Shown: positions 34,736-45,642 of the stretch, in pieces
How positions within the stretch are numbered: position 1 is the stretch's first letter
How the letters are laid out: each line of letters starts with the position of its first letter
The notes under the pieces: generated by a model
Databases searched by the model: none
Told to the model about the DNA's origin: nothing
What the model saw: the letters and a program-made list of their open reading frames with translations, nothing else
From: Castor canadensis
Taxonomy: Eukaryota; Chordata; Mammalia; Rodentia; Castoridae
Assembly: GCF_047511655.1 (NCBI RefSeq)
Contig: NC_133400.1
Coordinates: 7,026,001-7,090,000 of the forward strand
DNA: 64,000 nucleotides
Reading direction: 5' to 3'
Position numbers and translations under genes: made by a program

Positions 34736-37070
34736 CTTTCAATGGATGACCTGCTCTGTGTGAGTGACATTTCCAGCAGTGGTTACAAGTGCTATGGGGT
34801 AAAGAGAGTGCACAAATGCCTGCGGGTGCCCCGGCCACGGGACCCAGCCTTTACAGAGGGCTTAATCATGAAGGGCAGCCTTCAGGGGGTGCCGTCACCC
34901 CCTTTGCAGAGAACTGAACCTGTCTCCAGTCACAGAGCAGAGCCAGGACATGGTCCCCATCTGTAAAATGCCAGTCAGCATTGTTTCTTACTTAGCACAT
35001 TTGCTCCCAGAGGAGGTGATGTCCATAGAGTATCAGGAGACAGAGAGGAGAGACGCCAGAGCAGGGCATGCAGGCAGAGGGAAGGTCATGGTCAAGGTCA
35101 TGTGGAATAGAGATGGCGTGTGCCACCTGGATCATTTGAGGAGTGACTACTTACAAAGGTATGGACAGAGTTTAAGGAAAAAGGTGGGGACAGTGACAGC
35201 CCAAAGCCTTGCCATCCCATGTCTAAAGGGGCAAGGGGAGGAGGCCATTATGGGAAAACAGAGAGGGTGTTGGTGTACCGTGGCTGCCTTCTGTGGAGGA
35301 ACACAATGACAGTAGCTTCCCTGGATGGCGAGAGCCAAAATGCTAACTGCGTCTTTCTCCTCTTACCATCTGATCTCTGCCAGTCCTTTTTATTGACTGC
35401 AGGAGCCCTGGAAGGAGACCTAGGGGGACAAATGGAAGGTACCAGCACAGACACAGAGGCATAAAGATGAAGTGTAGGGTTGGTAAAGGGTATACTGAGC
35501 CATGACACCATTGTAACTCCACCTGATTCTCATTCCTCCCCCACTTCGTGCCCCAAGGCCAAGTTCACACCCAGGTAAACTTGGGAGGTGTCCTCCAGAG
35601 GATTTTCCTAGTGGCTCCAAAGCCTCCACTCTGTACTCAGGGCTTCCAGCTTCTCACATCCCTAATTCCTCAGGAGGCCCATGCTTGTCCTTCTTGTCAC
35701 TCAGATGAGCCAGGACTTCCACACCAGGTCAGAAAGCGCAAGGCCTTGATGCTTGTGTCATAAGAGTAAACGAGCTCCCTGTGCCAAGGGGCATTGGAAA
35801 TTCCTCTTCCTGAGATTGTCCTAGAAAAGAGGAGAGAGTGTCAGCAGTGACCGTGGGAATCCATCTGTGTTTGCCACTCTGCGAAGATGCACCAGTTTCA
35901 GGACAGTACACTAGAAAAGGGTTTTCTGGTGTCCATGGAGAATAGAGAAGAGAAAATGGTGATTTAGAAAAGAAACTGAGTTTTGGTTTGCTTTTCTCCT
36001 TCCTCTGAAGTCGCTGTCCAGTCAAGCAAAGCGTGCAGAAACTGGGATGCTGTCTTCTTGGGCAATGGAGAGCCAGGTACCCAGGAGCCCTTCCTTGGTC
36101 TCAGCGAGCTTCCTTCTCTCCTTCATCTCTGCAGACTGAGAAGGTAGGGCTTCCTTCATTCCAGAGTAGATGTGACCCATGATCAAGGCCGATACGAGCC
36201 AGCACTCTCGCAAGCTGCCCGTTTATTAGTTTATCAGAAGAAACCATGTTGAGGCGACAGGGCGACTGCCAACCTCGGTGAGCACATTCTTCTGGGGCAG
36301 AAAAGGCTCATGGGAGCTCAAGTCATAATCACAAGGTGCCTGAGAATGAGAACAAAGTGCAGGTGATTGTGTAATGGCAAGTTTCTTGCCATGGCCTGCT
36401 GTGTGCAGACCCCTCACAGGGGCGCACCTGGCGGATGGCTGAGGGTGCAGCCTGATGCCTGGATGGGAAGCCCCAGTATTTCCCTGTCTTGTCTCTTGAT
36501 AATGGAGCAATCTTTCTTTGGAGTGGTAAGCATTCTCTCTCTCTCTCTCTTTCTCTCCCTCTTTCTTCTCTCTCCATACATCCACATCTATTCTAGTGTT
36601 AGGATCTAAGAGCCTTCTAGGGTCTTTAAGATAAATCTATAAATCTTTTCTCCAATACGTGTGTCTTATTTACAGTTTTGCTCTTGGAGGACAGTTAGTT
36701 CCTTTGGGTGATTGTTCCTTTGGATAATTGAGGGACTGGAACTCTCAGATCGAGGATGGGTGTTGAATGGGCAGAAACAGAGCACTGTATTTACGGATCA
36801 CAGAGTGAGGGTAAAAATACCTCTGAGAACTAACTCCTGCTGCTGAGGGGTAAGGGCAGGAAACACCTCATCCCTCAAGAATAAGGTAAGAGAATACTTA
36901 ACCGGACAGATTTTGGAGGTGTTCTTTACTTTGAGGGGTCTCCAAATTTAAGCCCTTGTGTTTTATCTCATTCTGGGAATTTGTGCACATGGGATGACTG
37001 CGGGGATGTCTGGAATAATCCTTTCCCAGATGTCCTGAGAAATGTTCAAGTTAAATAAAATTATGATATC
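34736..37070. other. Long unique stretch, no gene supported
   Basis: About 2.3 kb, one of the longest repeat-poor stretches. It holds a (CT)n run at 36532-36556. Frames up to 119 codons occur on both strands without recognisable products. Regulatory or non-coding exon content cannot be judged from sequence alone. Confidence 0.4.
36532..36575 (+). repeat. (CT)n microsatellite
   Basis: 'tctctctctctctctctct' followed by a mixed pyrimidine tail. Confidence 0.9.
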
Positions 37071-37074
37071 CTGG

Positions 37075-37295
37075 TCAGGGAAGCAGCTCAGGGCTGAGTC
37101 TAGCCTGCTGCCTGCCTTTGTGAATAAAGTTTTATTGGATCACTACCACTCCCACTTGTTCACCTGCGATCTTTGGCTGCTTTCACACTGTAATGGCAGA
37201 GTTGAGTGGCTGCATTAATGAGCATATGGCCCACAAAATCTAAATTGTTTGCTATCTGGCACTTCACAGTAAATGTTTGTGGAACCCTGCAACAG
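37075..37295 (+). repeat. hAT-type DNA transposon relic
   Basis: 'gtgaataaagttttattgga', 'tttggctgctttcacactgt', 'ggcagagttgagtggctgca' and 'gctatctggcacttcacagt' follow a well-known eutherian DNA-transposon repeat. I place it in the hAT group but the exact family name is not certain. Confidence 0.52.
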
Positions 37296-37324
37296 AGGAA
37301 AGAGCACAGACTTTCAGTTAGACG

Positions 37325-37475
37325 TGTCCTGGTATATGACTGTAAGCAAGCTGTTTCGCTATGTGTGTCTCAATTTTAGCACCTGTAAAATGACATCATC
37401 TATCTTTAAATTAGATTTAGATAAAGTAATTTAATTAAAAAAATCTTGCAGTAAAAGCTCTCAGGATATTATTAT
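37325..37475 (+). repeat. MIR, sense
   Basis: 'gactgtaagcaagctgtttc' then 'cacctgtaaaatgacatcat' then an A/T-rich 'attagatttagataaagtaa' fits MIR. Confidence 0.5.
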
Positions 37476-37487
37476 TATTAAGAAGTG

Positions 37488-37712
37488 TGAGCCAGGTGCC
37501 TGGTGGCTCATGCCTGTAATCCTAGCTACTTGGGAGGCTGAGATTTCTAGGATTGTGGTTTGAGACCAGCCTGGGTAAATAGTTCACAAGACCCCATCTC
37601 CAAAAATAACCATGCAAAATGGACTGCAGGTGTGGCTCAAGTGGTAGAGCATCTGCCCTGCAAGAGTGAAGCCCTGAGTTCAAACTGTCCAGATCCACCA
37701 AAAAAAAAAAGG
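37488..37712 (+). repeat. Composite SINE (B1-ID)
   Basis: The B1-like unit begins 'tggctcatgcctgtaatcct' (37503). The ID unit has tggctcaagtggtagag and gagttcaaac. It ends in an A11 tail. Confidence 0.87.
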
Positions 37713-38189
37713 TGGGAAAAATTTATCAAAGCCTTTGTGCAGAATTAAGATGAAAGACACAAACACTCGATGCAATGGCTGTGCCAGTGAACTTCAGTGG
37801 GAACAGGTGCTCAACACAGTTCCGTAGGAAGATGTTGGTTTTCTAGAACTAAACAGTCACACGTGGATATTTAGAACTTGAAATGTAGCTGGTCCGAATT
37901 GAGATGTGTTGCAAGCATAACACACGCCAGACTCTGAGACTTAGTGCATAAAATACCTATTAATAACTTCATTTTGATTATATACTTAAAGATAATATTT
38001 GGATAGAGTAGACTGAATAAAATATATTATCAGATTTATTATTTTCACTTTCTAAAAAACTTTTATTGTGGTTACAAAAATTTAAAAATCCCATTTGTTC
38101 TCTGCATTATGTTTCTATTAGATAGTCCTCTTCTAGAGGAAAAGAATTTTAGCTATACAATCACTAAAAAATTATTTTGGGGGAAGTCT
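37713..38189. other. Unique A/T-rich DNA
   Basis: No repeat or gene recognised. Confidence 0.4.
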
Positions 38190-38636
38190 TTTTTATTTTT
38201 TTAGCTCTATTGGAGTTTGAACTCAGGGCTTCATGCTTGCTCGGCTAGTGCAACCACTTGAGCCATACCCCCAGTCTTTTTTTTGCTCTGGTTATTTTTA
38301 ACATAGGGTCTCATTTTTTGCCCAGGTTGGCCTGGACCTCAATCTTCCTTTTTTACACTACCTGCCATAGCTGGGATGACAGGCATGTGTCACCATGACC
38401 ACCTTTTTCTGTCAAGACTGGGTCTCCAGAAAATTTTGCCACAGATGACCTGGAACTGTGATCCTCCTGATCTCAGCCCGTCACATAGCTGGGCTATGTG
38501 CCACTATACCCAGCTAATGGTTGAGATGGGGCCTTGCTACCTTTTTTTCGCCAGGCTGGCCTTGAAAACATCTTTCTAATCTCATTCTCCCAACTTGCTT
38601 AGACTACAGGTGTGAGCTACCAGCGCCCAGCCTAGT
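38190..38636 (-). repeat. Tetrameric SINE (B1-B1-B1-ID), antisense
   Basis: An inverted ID (38205-38275) is followed by three inverted B1-like units at about 38287-38400, 38401-38515 and 38516-38636. Each has a cggctggcc/gatgacctgg-type core and ends in a 'gatgacaggcatgtg', 'gctgggctatgtgcc' or 'agactacaggtgtgagc' type head. This is one unit more than the usual trimer in this window. Confidence 0.75.
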
Positions 38637-39252
38637 TTTGCGAAATCTTTATGACTTAATGATCAAATGAGGTTTGGCTGGAAAATCAGGGTTTGCAAGT
38701 GTGAGCTAAGATATTTTGAAGTTGAAAGGAATGATTCCCATGAAAGGATGTAGGTTCTTAAGGCATGTTGGTTTTCTCATCTTCACATTCCTGAGGAAGA
38801 GGCAGGCATTGTGGTAAGTGTTCAGTGAATGTCACATGGAATTGACAGATGTTAGGGAAAGGCAAGTTATGAGAGGCGGAAATGAGTATTGGAATATTCT
38901 GAATTTGACTTTATACTCACTTGCATCAGGAGTTTTATATTATTATTTGTTTTCATGTTACTCATTGGTGTCTTAATTTGCTTGAGGAACTGCCTTTGTC
39001 ATGTCTCTTAAGGAAAGTCCAGTGGCAATGTACTTTCTCGGTTTTGGTTTGTCTTGGAGTATCTATCTCTTCTTATTTTCTCAAGGACAGCAGAGTATTG
39101 TATTGTTGGCTGGCAGTTTTTTGTTTTTTTTTTCTGCTATCCCACCTGCTTCTGGCCTATAAAGTTTTTGCTGAGAAGTTTGATGATAACCCTGTAGAAG
39201 TTCCCTTGTGTGTGAAGGACCCTTTTACTCTTGCTTTCAAAGCTCTGTCTGT
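38637..39252. other. Unique DNA, no gene supported
   Basis: A 155-codon plus-strand frame (38921-39388) runs into the following SINE. It has hydrophobic stretches but no recognisable family and no splice support. Confidence 0.4.
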
Positions 39253-39450
39253 GGCTTGGCACTGGTGGCTCACACCTGTAATCCTAAGTACTTGGGAGGC
39301 AAAGAGTAAGAGGATGATGGTTCAAAGCCAGCCTAGGCAAAAAATAAGTGAGACCCTATCTCAAAAATATCTAACACAAAAAGGGTAGAGCACCCACCTT
39401 GCAAGTGTGAGGCCTGGAGTTCAAACCCCAATATTGCCCTCACCCCCAAA
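39253..39450 (+). repeat. Composite SINE (B1-ID), ID partly deleted
   Basis: The B1-like unit is complete ('tggctcacacctgtaatcct'). The ID unit lacks its start and most of the A-box region, going straight to 'gggtagagcacccacc', and keeps gagttcaaacccc. Confidence 0.8.
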
Positions 39451-39484
39451 TCTCTCTTCATCTTTGATTTTTGACAGTTTGGTT

Positions 39485-39714
39485 AAAGATGGTCCCTGAC
39501 TTACAATGGCTGAAAGCAGCACTCATTCAGTAGCAGCCATACTTTGAATTTTGAGTTGGCATGATAACTCCCTGTGACACCGGGCAGGGAGGGAGCTGTA
39601 GCTCCTGGTCAGTCATGTGATCAGGAGACTGCACAATTGGTAATATACCCTGTACCGTGTTGCTAAGCTGCCATGTTCAGTAGGTTGATTTGTTTTTATT
39701 TTCTACATTTATGA
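39485..39714 (+). repeat. Tigger/TcMar-like relic, left part
   Basis: 'ggtccctgacttacaatggc', 'actcattcagtagcagccat' and 'ctcctggtcagtcatgtgat' match the first part of an old eutherian DNA transposon. The matching right part lies at about 40171-40272, beyond SINE insertions. Confidence 0.5.
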
Positions 39715-40020
39715 TTATTACTTCTTTGTCAGTACTTGGCAAACACTCTGGCACTTGAGCCACACTTCCAGCCCTTTTTGCTTTTAGGTTATTTTTTTAG
39801 ATAGGGTCCTATGTTTTTACCTGGGCTTTACCTGGACTGTGATTCTCCTACTTAGGGCCTCCTTTGTAGCTGGGAATACAGGCACATGCCATCATGACTG
39901 GCTTATTTGTTGAGATGGGCATCTCACTAACTTCTTACCTGAGCTGGCCTCAAAATGTGATCCTCTCAATCTCTGCCTCCTGCACAGCTGGGATTACAGA
40001 CATGAGCCATGGCACCTGGC
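39715..40020 (-). repeat. Composite SINE (B1-B1-ID), antisense
   Basis: An inverted, shortened ID unit is followed by two inverted B1-like units ending 'gctgggaatacaggcacatg' and 'gctgggattacagacatgag'. Confidence 0.78.
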
Positions 40021-40170
40021 CTTTATTTTTATTTGTTTGAGTCAGGGTCTCACTTTGAAATGAAGGCTAACCTGGAACTTGCATAACCCAGGCTGGCCAT
40101 TCAGTCATGATTTGCCTGCTTCAGACTTCTGAGTACTGGAATTATAGGCCTGTGCCACCCCCTCAGCATA
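40021..40170 (-). repeat. B1-like SINE, antisense
   Basis: A stand-alone B1 with 'cctggaacttgcataaccca' and 'actggaattataggcctgtg', joined directly to the previous composite. The T-rich left end is its A-tail. Confidence 0.75.
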
Positions 40171-40272
40171 GCAAGTTGATATATTAAGTGCCTTTTTGAC
40201 TGGCAATATATTTTCAATTTATGATAGGTTTATTGGTACTTAACCCCAATGTAATTTGAGGAACGTTTGTAT
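40171..40272 (+). repeat. Tigger/TcMar-like relic, right part
   Basis: 'tttcaatttatgataggttt' and 'gtacttaaccccaatgtaat' then 'gaggaacgtttgta' are the far end of the element that begins near 39485. Confidence 0.5.
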
Positions 40273-40599
40273 TAAGTGTCTTGTTGAAGTCTTCTTTGGG
40301 TTACCATTCCCTTCTATCCCCAGTCTGTCCAAGTAAGAAACTGACCTTAAGAGAGGAACCAGACAGGAGTGGGATGAGGAAGTGTTTGTTGAGGACATTG
40401 AATGACCTCAAAGATGCAAGTTTTGCTAATGAAAACAACTACCAGATTAAGTGTACAAATTAGAAAAAGTACTAAAATTCAAAAAGGTTCTAGTCTCAGA
40501 ATATACAATAATTTTATTTGAGTTCAGACTCCATTTGAGGAAACCAATCAGTGAGGAAGCATGCTTTGTTTGTCATACTTATTCATTTTCCTTTCTTTT
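40273..40599. other. Unique DNA
   Basis: No repeat or gene recognised. Confidence 0.4.
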
Positions 40600-41240
40600 T
40601 TAATTTATTCATTAGCACATACTATCTATACTGGGGTACATTGTCACATTTACGAAAGTGTGTACAATATGAGTCTTAGATTCACCCCTCCAGATTTCTC
40701 CTTTATCCTCCCTCTCCCCTTCTAAGAATAGTTTCAACAGGTCTCATTGTTCCATTTTCATACACGAATACATACTATTTCCACCTTGTTCATTCTTCTT
40801 ATTCCCTCCTGCCTCCCACTGGTACCAACTCCTGGACAGGACTTGTTTTTTGCCTTCCTGCCCTTCAATTTTCAAAAGAGACATTTTTGTTTGCTTATGA
40901 TGGTTGTACCGGGAGTTTCACTGTGACATTTCCATATATATATATAATACCCATAATTGGTTCCTCACCTCCATTATTCCTTTCTACCTTAGTCCTCTTC
41001 TTATGGTAATTTCAGCTTCTTTAACTCTCTCCCTCCCTCTCATGCCCTCCCCTTAGTGTGACCTGTTTTACATCCTTGTCCTTCATTGTTTAGGTGTCTG
41101 TTCATTTCTCCTACACAGATGTAATATATTTCATTATTACTCACTATCTTTCTTTTCCTCTTCCCTTAGTTTCCTTCATTTCTCCTTTCTACTTACCAAT
41201 CTTACCCTCACTCTATGCTCCAATTGGGCAAGCTCCATGA
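40600..41240 (-). mobile_element. L1 3' UTR fragment, antisense (copy F subfamily)
   Basis: Matches the 3' UTR part of copy F (24660-25170) over several blocks, such as 'ggggtacattgtcacattta', 'atagtttcaacaggtctc' and 'gagacatttttgtttgctta'. No ORF2 is seen, so it is 5'-truncated within the UTR. Confidence 0.75.
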
Positions 41241-42674
41241 CCAGTCTTGATCACTATTATGTCAATAATACTTAGCGCATATGAAGAAATCGATCAATAT
41301 TAGTTGAATGGAAGATTAATCAACACAAGGAAAGTTCTTAAGGACACAGGTATGCACCAGTGGGGTTATGCTCCACCAAGGAATGGGAGTCTGGCTGCTG
41401 GAGGCAAAAGCATATTCACTTATTTACATTTATGCATTTGACCCTAAAATGTCACTGGATTTTACAATTTACTTATAACAATGTCCTGAAATTACTGCAG
41501 ACTCATAAATAACCAGTCAAGTTATGGCTAGAGATACAACAGTTGAAAAATCAGTTGCTTGTTTTGAAAACATTTCACAATGCATTTTTTGCTTATCAAA
41601 GAGGCAGAAAGCTCATTGTCTATAAATCTTTAAAATAAGCTTCCTCCTTGAAAACGAGGACAAACTCTTCAACCTCTCGGTTAGCCAATCTTCCTGAAAG
41701 TTCATGATGTATCAGAATTGATATGTGGCAATTTAAGTGGCATTGCACAGAGGAGGAGGAATATTATGAAAGAAAAAATAAGCTTTAAGTCTACTTAATT
41801 TTAAATAAAAATCAATAACTACACAAGGAATAATCAGGATTTTGGGGAAAATACATAAGAGTGCTTTACACTACCAGTTAGAGCTGAGATGTATAGTTTA
41901 GCAATCCAACAAGGTGTTAAGGTTCTTTTTCAAGGACTTGAAATAAAAAGGCAACCTGCAAAGTATCTGCCAATGCAGGCATCCTGGAGTCACTTCTTAC
42001 CCCAGGACTCTCAATGCCTTTGTGAAAGAAATATCAGTAAGGAATTTTCTTTTAACATAAATGAACTGAAGGAAATACCCTGGTTTCTAGGATTTCAAAA
42101 CAGCAAAATCTTCAAAGCAGATGAATAATAATAATTGAAAAAAGAACAAACTCTTTCTTCCCCAGGCAACATTCATGCTAGGAATAGCTGAGCCATCCTC
42201 CTGTTGACCTTCCCCCCGGTTCTGAAAGCGTTCGTGGTGACTCGGCTGCCATTTTCTCATCCTTGTCTTGAGTAAATGTGGTGTCCTGAGTTCCAGCCCC
42301 TAGACAAAGCTCTGTATTCTTTGCAAGCTTTCACTCAGAGAATGAAATATGCATCCGAATTACAAGAAGAAATGAGCAGGAGAATTTTGAATTTTTCTAA
42401 TCTGTGTAGACAAAGAACCTTTCTAACACTAGTTACGGGTTTCCTCTAAAACCTCCTGTAATTTCTCTCCGAACTGCCTCCATTCTAAAGTCTTGGGGCA
42501 TCTGGATGCCTCAATGCTATATAAACACAACATACGGGTTGTTGGAAACAGAGTCTTGTCTTCTTTCTCTTGGTTTCTCGCTCTTGGTTATGAACATTTG
42601 TAAATGTGACCACCTTACAACAGGTGTTGCACAAAAGCAAGAATCGTAGTGTGGCCAGTACCAGTTTGTGCAAG
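41241..42674. other. Unique DNA, no gene seen
   Basis: About 1.4 kb without repeats. It lies on the 3' side of the candidate minus-strand exon described next, so part of it could be a 3' UTR, but I see no clear polyadenylation signal close by. Confidence 0.4.
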
Positions 42675-42925
42675 TCATTTACCCTTCTTGAGACTCAGGA
42701 CAAACTGTAGGAAGCCAGCAGTTTTTGTGTAGGTCCAAGATCTCCCGTTTCCATACTTTTTCTTGATCTCCTCTTCCACCTTGGCTTTGACACAGCTGGT
42801 GTGTGTCTTCATCACCCTGTTGTTGGAGAAAAGCCTGTGGAGGTGTGTTGGAAGCTCTTCTGAGGGCCATCCTTTTGGGTTCTCAAGTGGAATTACTTTG
42901 AGACTTTGGTCAAGAGGCAACTTTC
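42675..42925 (-). CDS. Candidate terminal coding exon, product unknown
   Basis: On the minus strand a good splice acceptor, ttcactcctctcctcag, ends at 42926. It is followed by an open frame of about 83 codons to TGA at 42675-42677. The peptide has a plausible protein-like composition: it starts KLPLDQSLKVIPLENPKGW, has a basic/charged helix-like stretch (VKAKVEEEIKKKYGNG) and ends FLQFVLSLKKGK. The region is free of repeats. The frame would enter with two bases of a split codon. I do not recognise the family and see no partner exon in the window, so this may equally be a chance frame. Confidence 0.22.
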
Positions 42926-43074
42926 CTGAGGAGAGGAGTGAACATATAGTAACTCTAGTGCTGCTTCTTTCTTAGGATGTCTTTCTTCTCTTGTAGTGCT
43001 GTTAACCATTCTCTCTTGAGTGCCATTACTCTTCTCCACGAGATTTCTGTCCCACCACTCACCACACTTGGCTA
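42926..43074. other. Unique DNA
   Basis: Would be intron if the neighbouring exon call is right. No other feature seen. Confidence 0.3.
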
Positions 43075-43165
43075 CAATTAATTATTTCTAGTTTGCTCCC
43101 CCACACTTGATTCTGAGCTCTGAGAGCAGTGAGTACCATGATAATAATAAATTCCATTACACAAT
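43075..43165 (+). repeat. L2-like 3' end fragment (tentative)
   Basis: 'cttgattctgagctctgaga' and 'gcagtgagtaccatg' resemble the L2 3' UTR. Confidence 0.3.
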
Positions 43166-43174
43166 CATCAACAT

Positions 43175-43385
43175 CTTTAACGTTTATAGATAGTTGACTG
43201 CATCAAGGCCCATGCTAAGTGCTTCACATCTTGTCTTATTAAAAACTTACAACATTTTACAGAAGAGTAAACTGAGTCTCAGGAAGAGTAGATGACTTGC
43301 ACAGACTGGTAAGTGGCAGAACCAGGAATAGAACCAGATATATTTGATCCAGGACCTGAGTTCTTCACCATGATGCCTGCTTGTT
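43175..43385 (-). repeat. MIR-family SINE, antisense
   Basis: 'ccatgctaagtgcttcacat', 'cattttacagaagagtaaac', 'tgagtctcaggaagagtaga' and 'actggtaagtggcagaacca' occur in the expected order for a reverse-complemented MIR. Confidence 0.7.
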
Positions 43386-43584
43386 CAAGATTTACTAATC
43401 CTTGACTCTCCAGTCACCAATACACCAAAACTACAAATAGTCCTTCTTCAACAGTCATTGAATAAACGACAAATGAATGAATGAACAAATGAATGTGCGA
43501 GAGTGTGGAGATTTGAAAGGAGCTACTCAGGCACCTGAATGAGCAGAAGCAGGGCTGCTCTTAAAGCATGGGAAGAGACCATAT
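43386..43584. other. Unique DNA with short (AATG)n
   Basis: Contains 'aatgaatgaatgaacaaatg' near 43475. Otherwise no feature is seen. Confidence 0.4.
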
Positions 43585-44008
43585 TTTTTTTTGTTGCTAT
43601 CACATGATGCCACAGACTGGTAAATTATTAAGAAAAGAGGTTTGTTTTGACTCACAGTTGTGGAGGTGCCAGGTCTAGGGGCCATATCTGACCTTCTTCA
43701 TGTTGGCCTTCTTGCTGGCAGAATCCTGAGGTGGTGCAGAGCATCATACAAAAGAGACAGGGCACACAAGTATATGTGTGTCTATATCAGCTCTCTCCCT
43801 CCTCTTCTATTGCTACCAGGATTCCGTCATTGGGGGTGTGTGTGGGGGTATAACCTAATGACCTTATGTACTCCTAATTACCTCCCCAAAGCCCTAAACA
43901 CCATAATCTCAATTTCTCTTGCTCTTAGTACCTCATAATTAGGATAAGATTTCAAAACACGAAGCCTTGGGGGAGGGGACTCAAACCATAACCAAACCAT
44001 AGCAGAGA
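43585..44008 (-). repeat. MaLR/ERVL-like LTR relic, antisense (non-coding)
   Basis: Ends 'gggactcaaaccataaccaa' and has 'aggtttgttttgactcacag' and 'cataatctcaatttctcttg', the reverse-complement layout of an ancient MaLR-type LTR. No coding sequence. Confidence 0.5.
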
Positions 44009-44724
44009 CTGGTATTTTCTTTGTCTCTGCCTCCCCATTAAAAGATGGTTCCTTCTAATATTATTCTTCCAGGATAACTTATTGTTCTAGTTACTCCTTT
44101 CTATACAATCTTGCTTTTGTAAAGAATGGAATCAATTTATTGATATGGTCAAGAGGTAAACCTCTTTCCAGAAGCAATGGCATTTATAATAGGATATCAA
44201 TGCTTTTTTTTTTAAAGTCCCCTTAAAATCCTTGGCCTTGAATAGTCCTGTTAGAGCTAGGTCTGTAGAGAAGTCTATGGGGCTTTTGTGACTTGCAAAG
44301 CTACTCATACAGATGTTGAACAGCCTAACTTTCCTAGTTGTGCCTCACTCTCATTGTGTCCTCTTGTCACTATCTGTCCCCCAGTGATAAGGGCTGGATG
44401 TATACCCCAAATATGAATGAAAGAAGAAAAACATTTGCTTGAGCATTGGATCTTGGTAGCATACTAAAAATTGTATAACTTGGTGTTGAGTCAGGTTTTG
44501 GCTTGACCAGCAAGATGAAAGCCATTTCTGTATTTGAACTATTCAGAGTTCTTTTTCAAGTAGCTGTGATGGAGTGTTCCTTGAACAGTTCTCGCAGGAG
44601 AACAAAGATACAGTCAACACTCCAGTTACCTTAGCTTCTTTTGGAGAGCTGAAACTGTTGTGAGGTGGCTTTGCAAGGCACCTAGGAGCTCATAGAATCA
44701 AATGGCAAGTGCAAGTTCAATAGA
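44009..44724. other. Unique DNA, no gene seen
   Basis: No repeat or exon recognised. Confidence 0.4.
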
Positions 44725-44905
44725 TCAGTATTTGTCAACTCATTTTGTGTCTGAGGGGACATGGAGCAGTATTGGGGCAATTTGGGTTGTTACATTTGAC
44801 GAGGCATGGCACTGGTGTCTAAGGGGAGGGGCCGAGGATGCTCTTTGACATTTTGCATTGCATAAGATATCCCACAACACAGCCTTATCTGGACCCAAGT
44901 GCAAC
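44725..44905 (+). repeat. MER5A-like hAT transposon relic
   Basis: 'gaggggacatggagcagtat', 'ggggcaatttgggttgttac', 'ggcactggtgtctaagggga' and 'gccgaggatgctctttgaca' match the known layout of MER5A, a short non-autonomous hAT-Charlie element. Confidence 0.6.
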
Positions 44906-45642
44906 AGTTGGGAAGATCCAAAGTAGGAAATACTGAATGCCAAAATCAGGGAAGCGAAAGTCTTCCAGTGGGGAGAGGGATGTGTGTGGAGCTTAGTGTG
45001 GAGGCAAAGCCAAAGTCAGAACACAGGTATATTCTAGAGAATTGGTGATGAAGCTCAAAAGGAAAAGCAGGAGAAGCCAAGACCGTTGTCATGATCAAGT
45101 TGTCAATGCCTGGTGCTCCTTCTGCTTGCCTGGTATGGAGTGGGCTTGCCTGTTTTCTAGGCAGGGAGTTGGGCATTAGTCCTGATGGCAGATGGACAGT
45201 GCTTTGGGAATGGAGATGACCACTGGATGGGTGCTAACTAGCCCAGAAATCAGAAAGAACTTACTTGTGCAAGGACATGAAGATGCACTGGAGCCATTAG
45301 GTAATCGAGTAGAGGATGTCACCATATATTGATGCTATGGAGTGTCACCAATTCAAAGAATCCAAATGACCTGATTTAACTTCTGGGTTTGTGTTTTGTT
45401 TTCATTAAAGTGTCATGTTAGCATATTGTGGAAAAAAGAGTTGCTTGATGGTATTTGTCTTGCTGTGTCTTGGTGGAGTCATGAAGCAGTGTGGCAGAAA
45501 GAAAAAAATACTATTTACTCTTTAAAAAATGATTATCATGTTTCTGCCTTTTAAGGGAAGAACAGCATGACTATCGGAGGTAGGTGACCCTTTAGTGAGG
45601 AAAATGCTTTGGAGTGACTGTGTGGTTGACAAAGATGAGTTC
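44906..45642. other. Unique DNA, no gene seen
   Basis: No repeat or exon recognised. Confidence 0.4.

Noticed and set aside
34222-34770. 182-codon minus-strand frame
   Set aside because: It runs antisense across an old L1M/HAL1-like 3' end, so it is a shadow of repeat sequence.
38921-39388. 155-codon plus-strand frame with hydrophobic stretches
   Set aside because: Its last third is a B1-like SINE and no family is recognisable.
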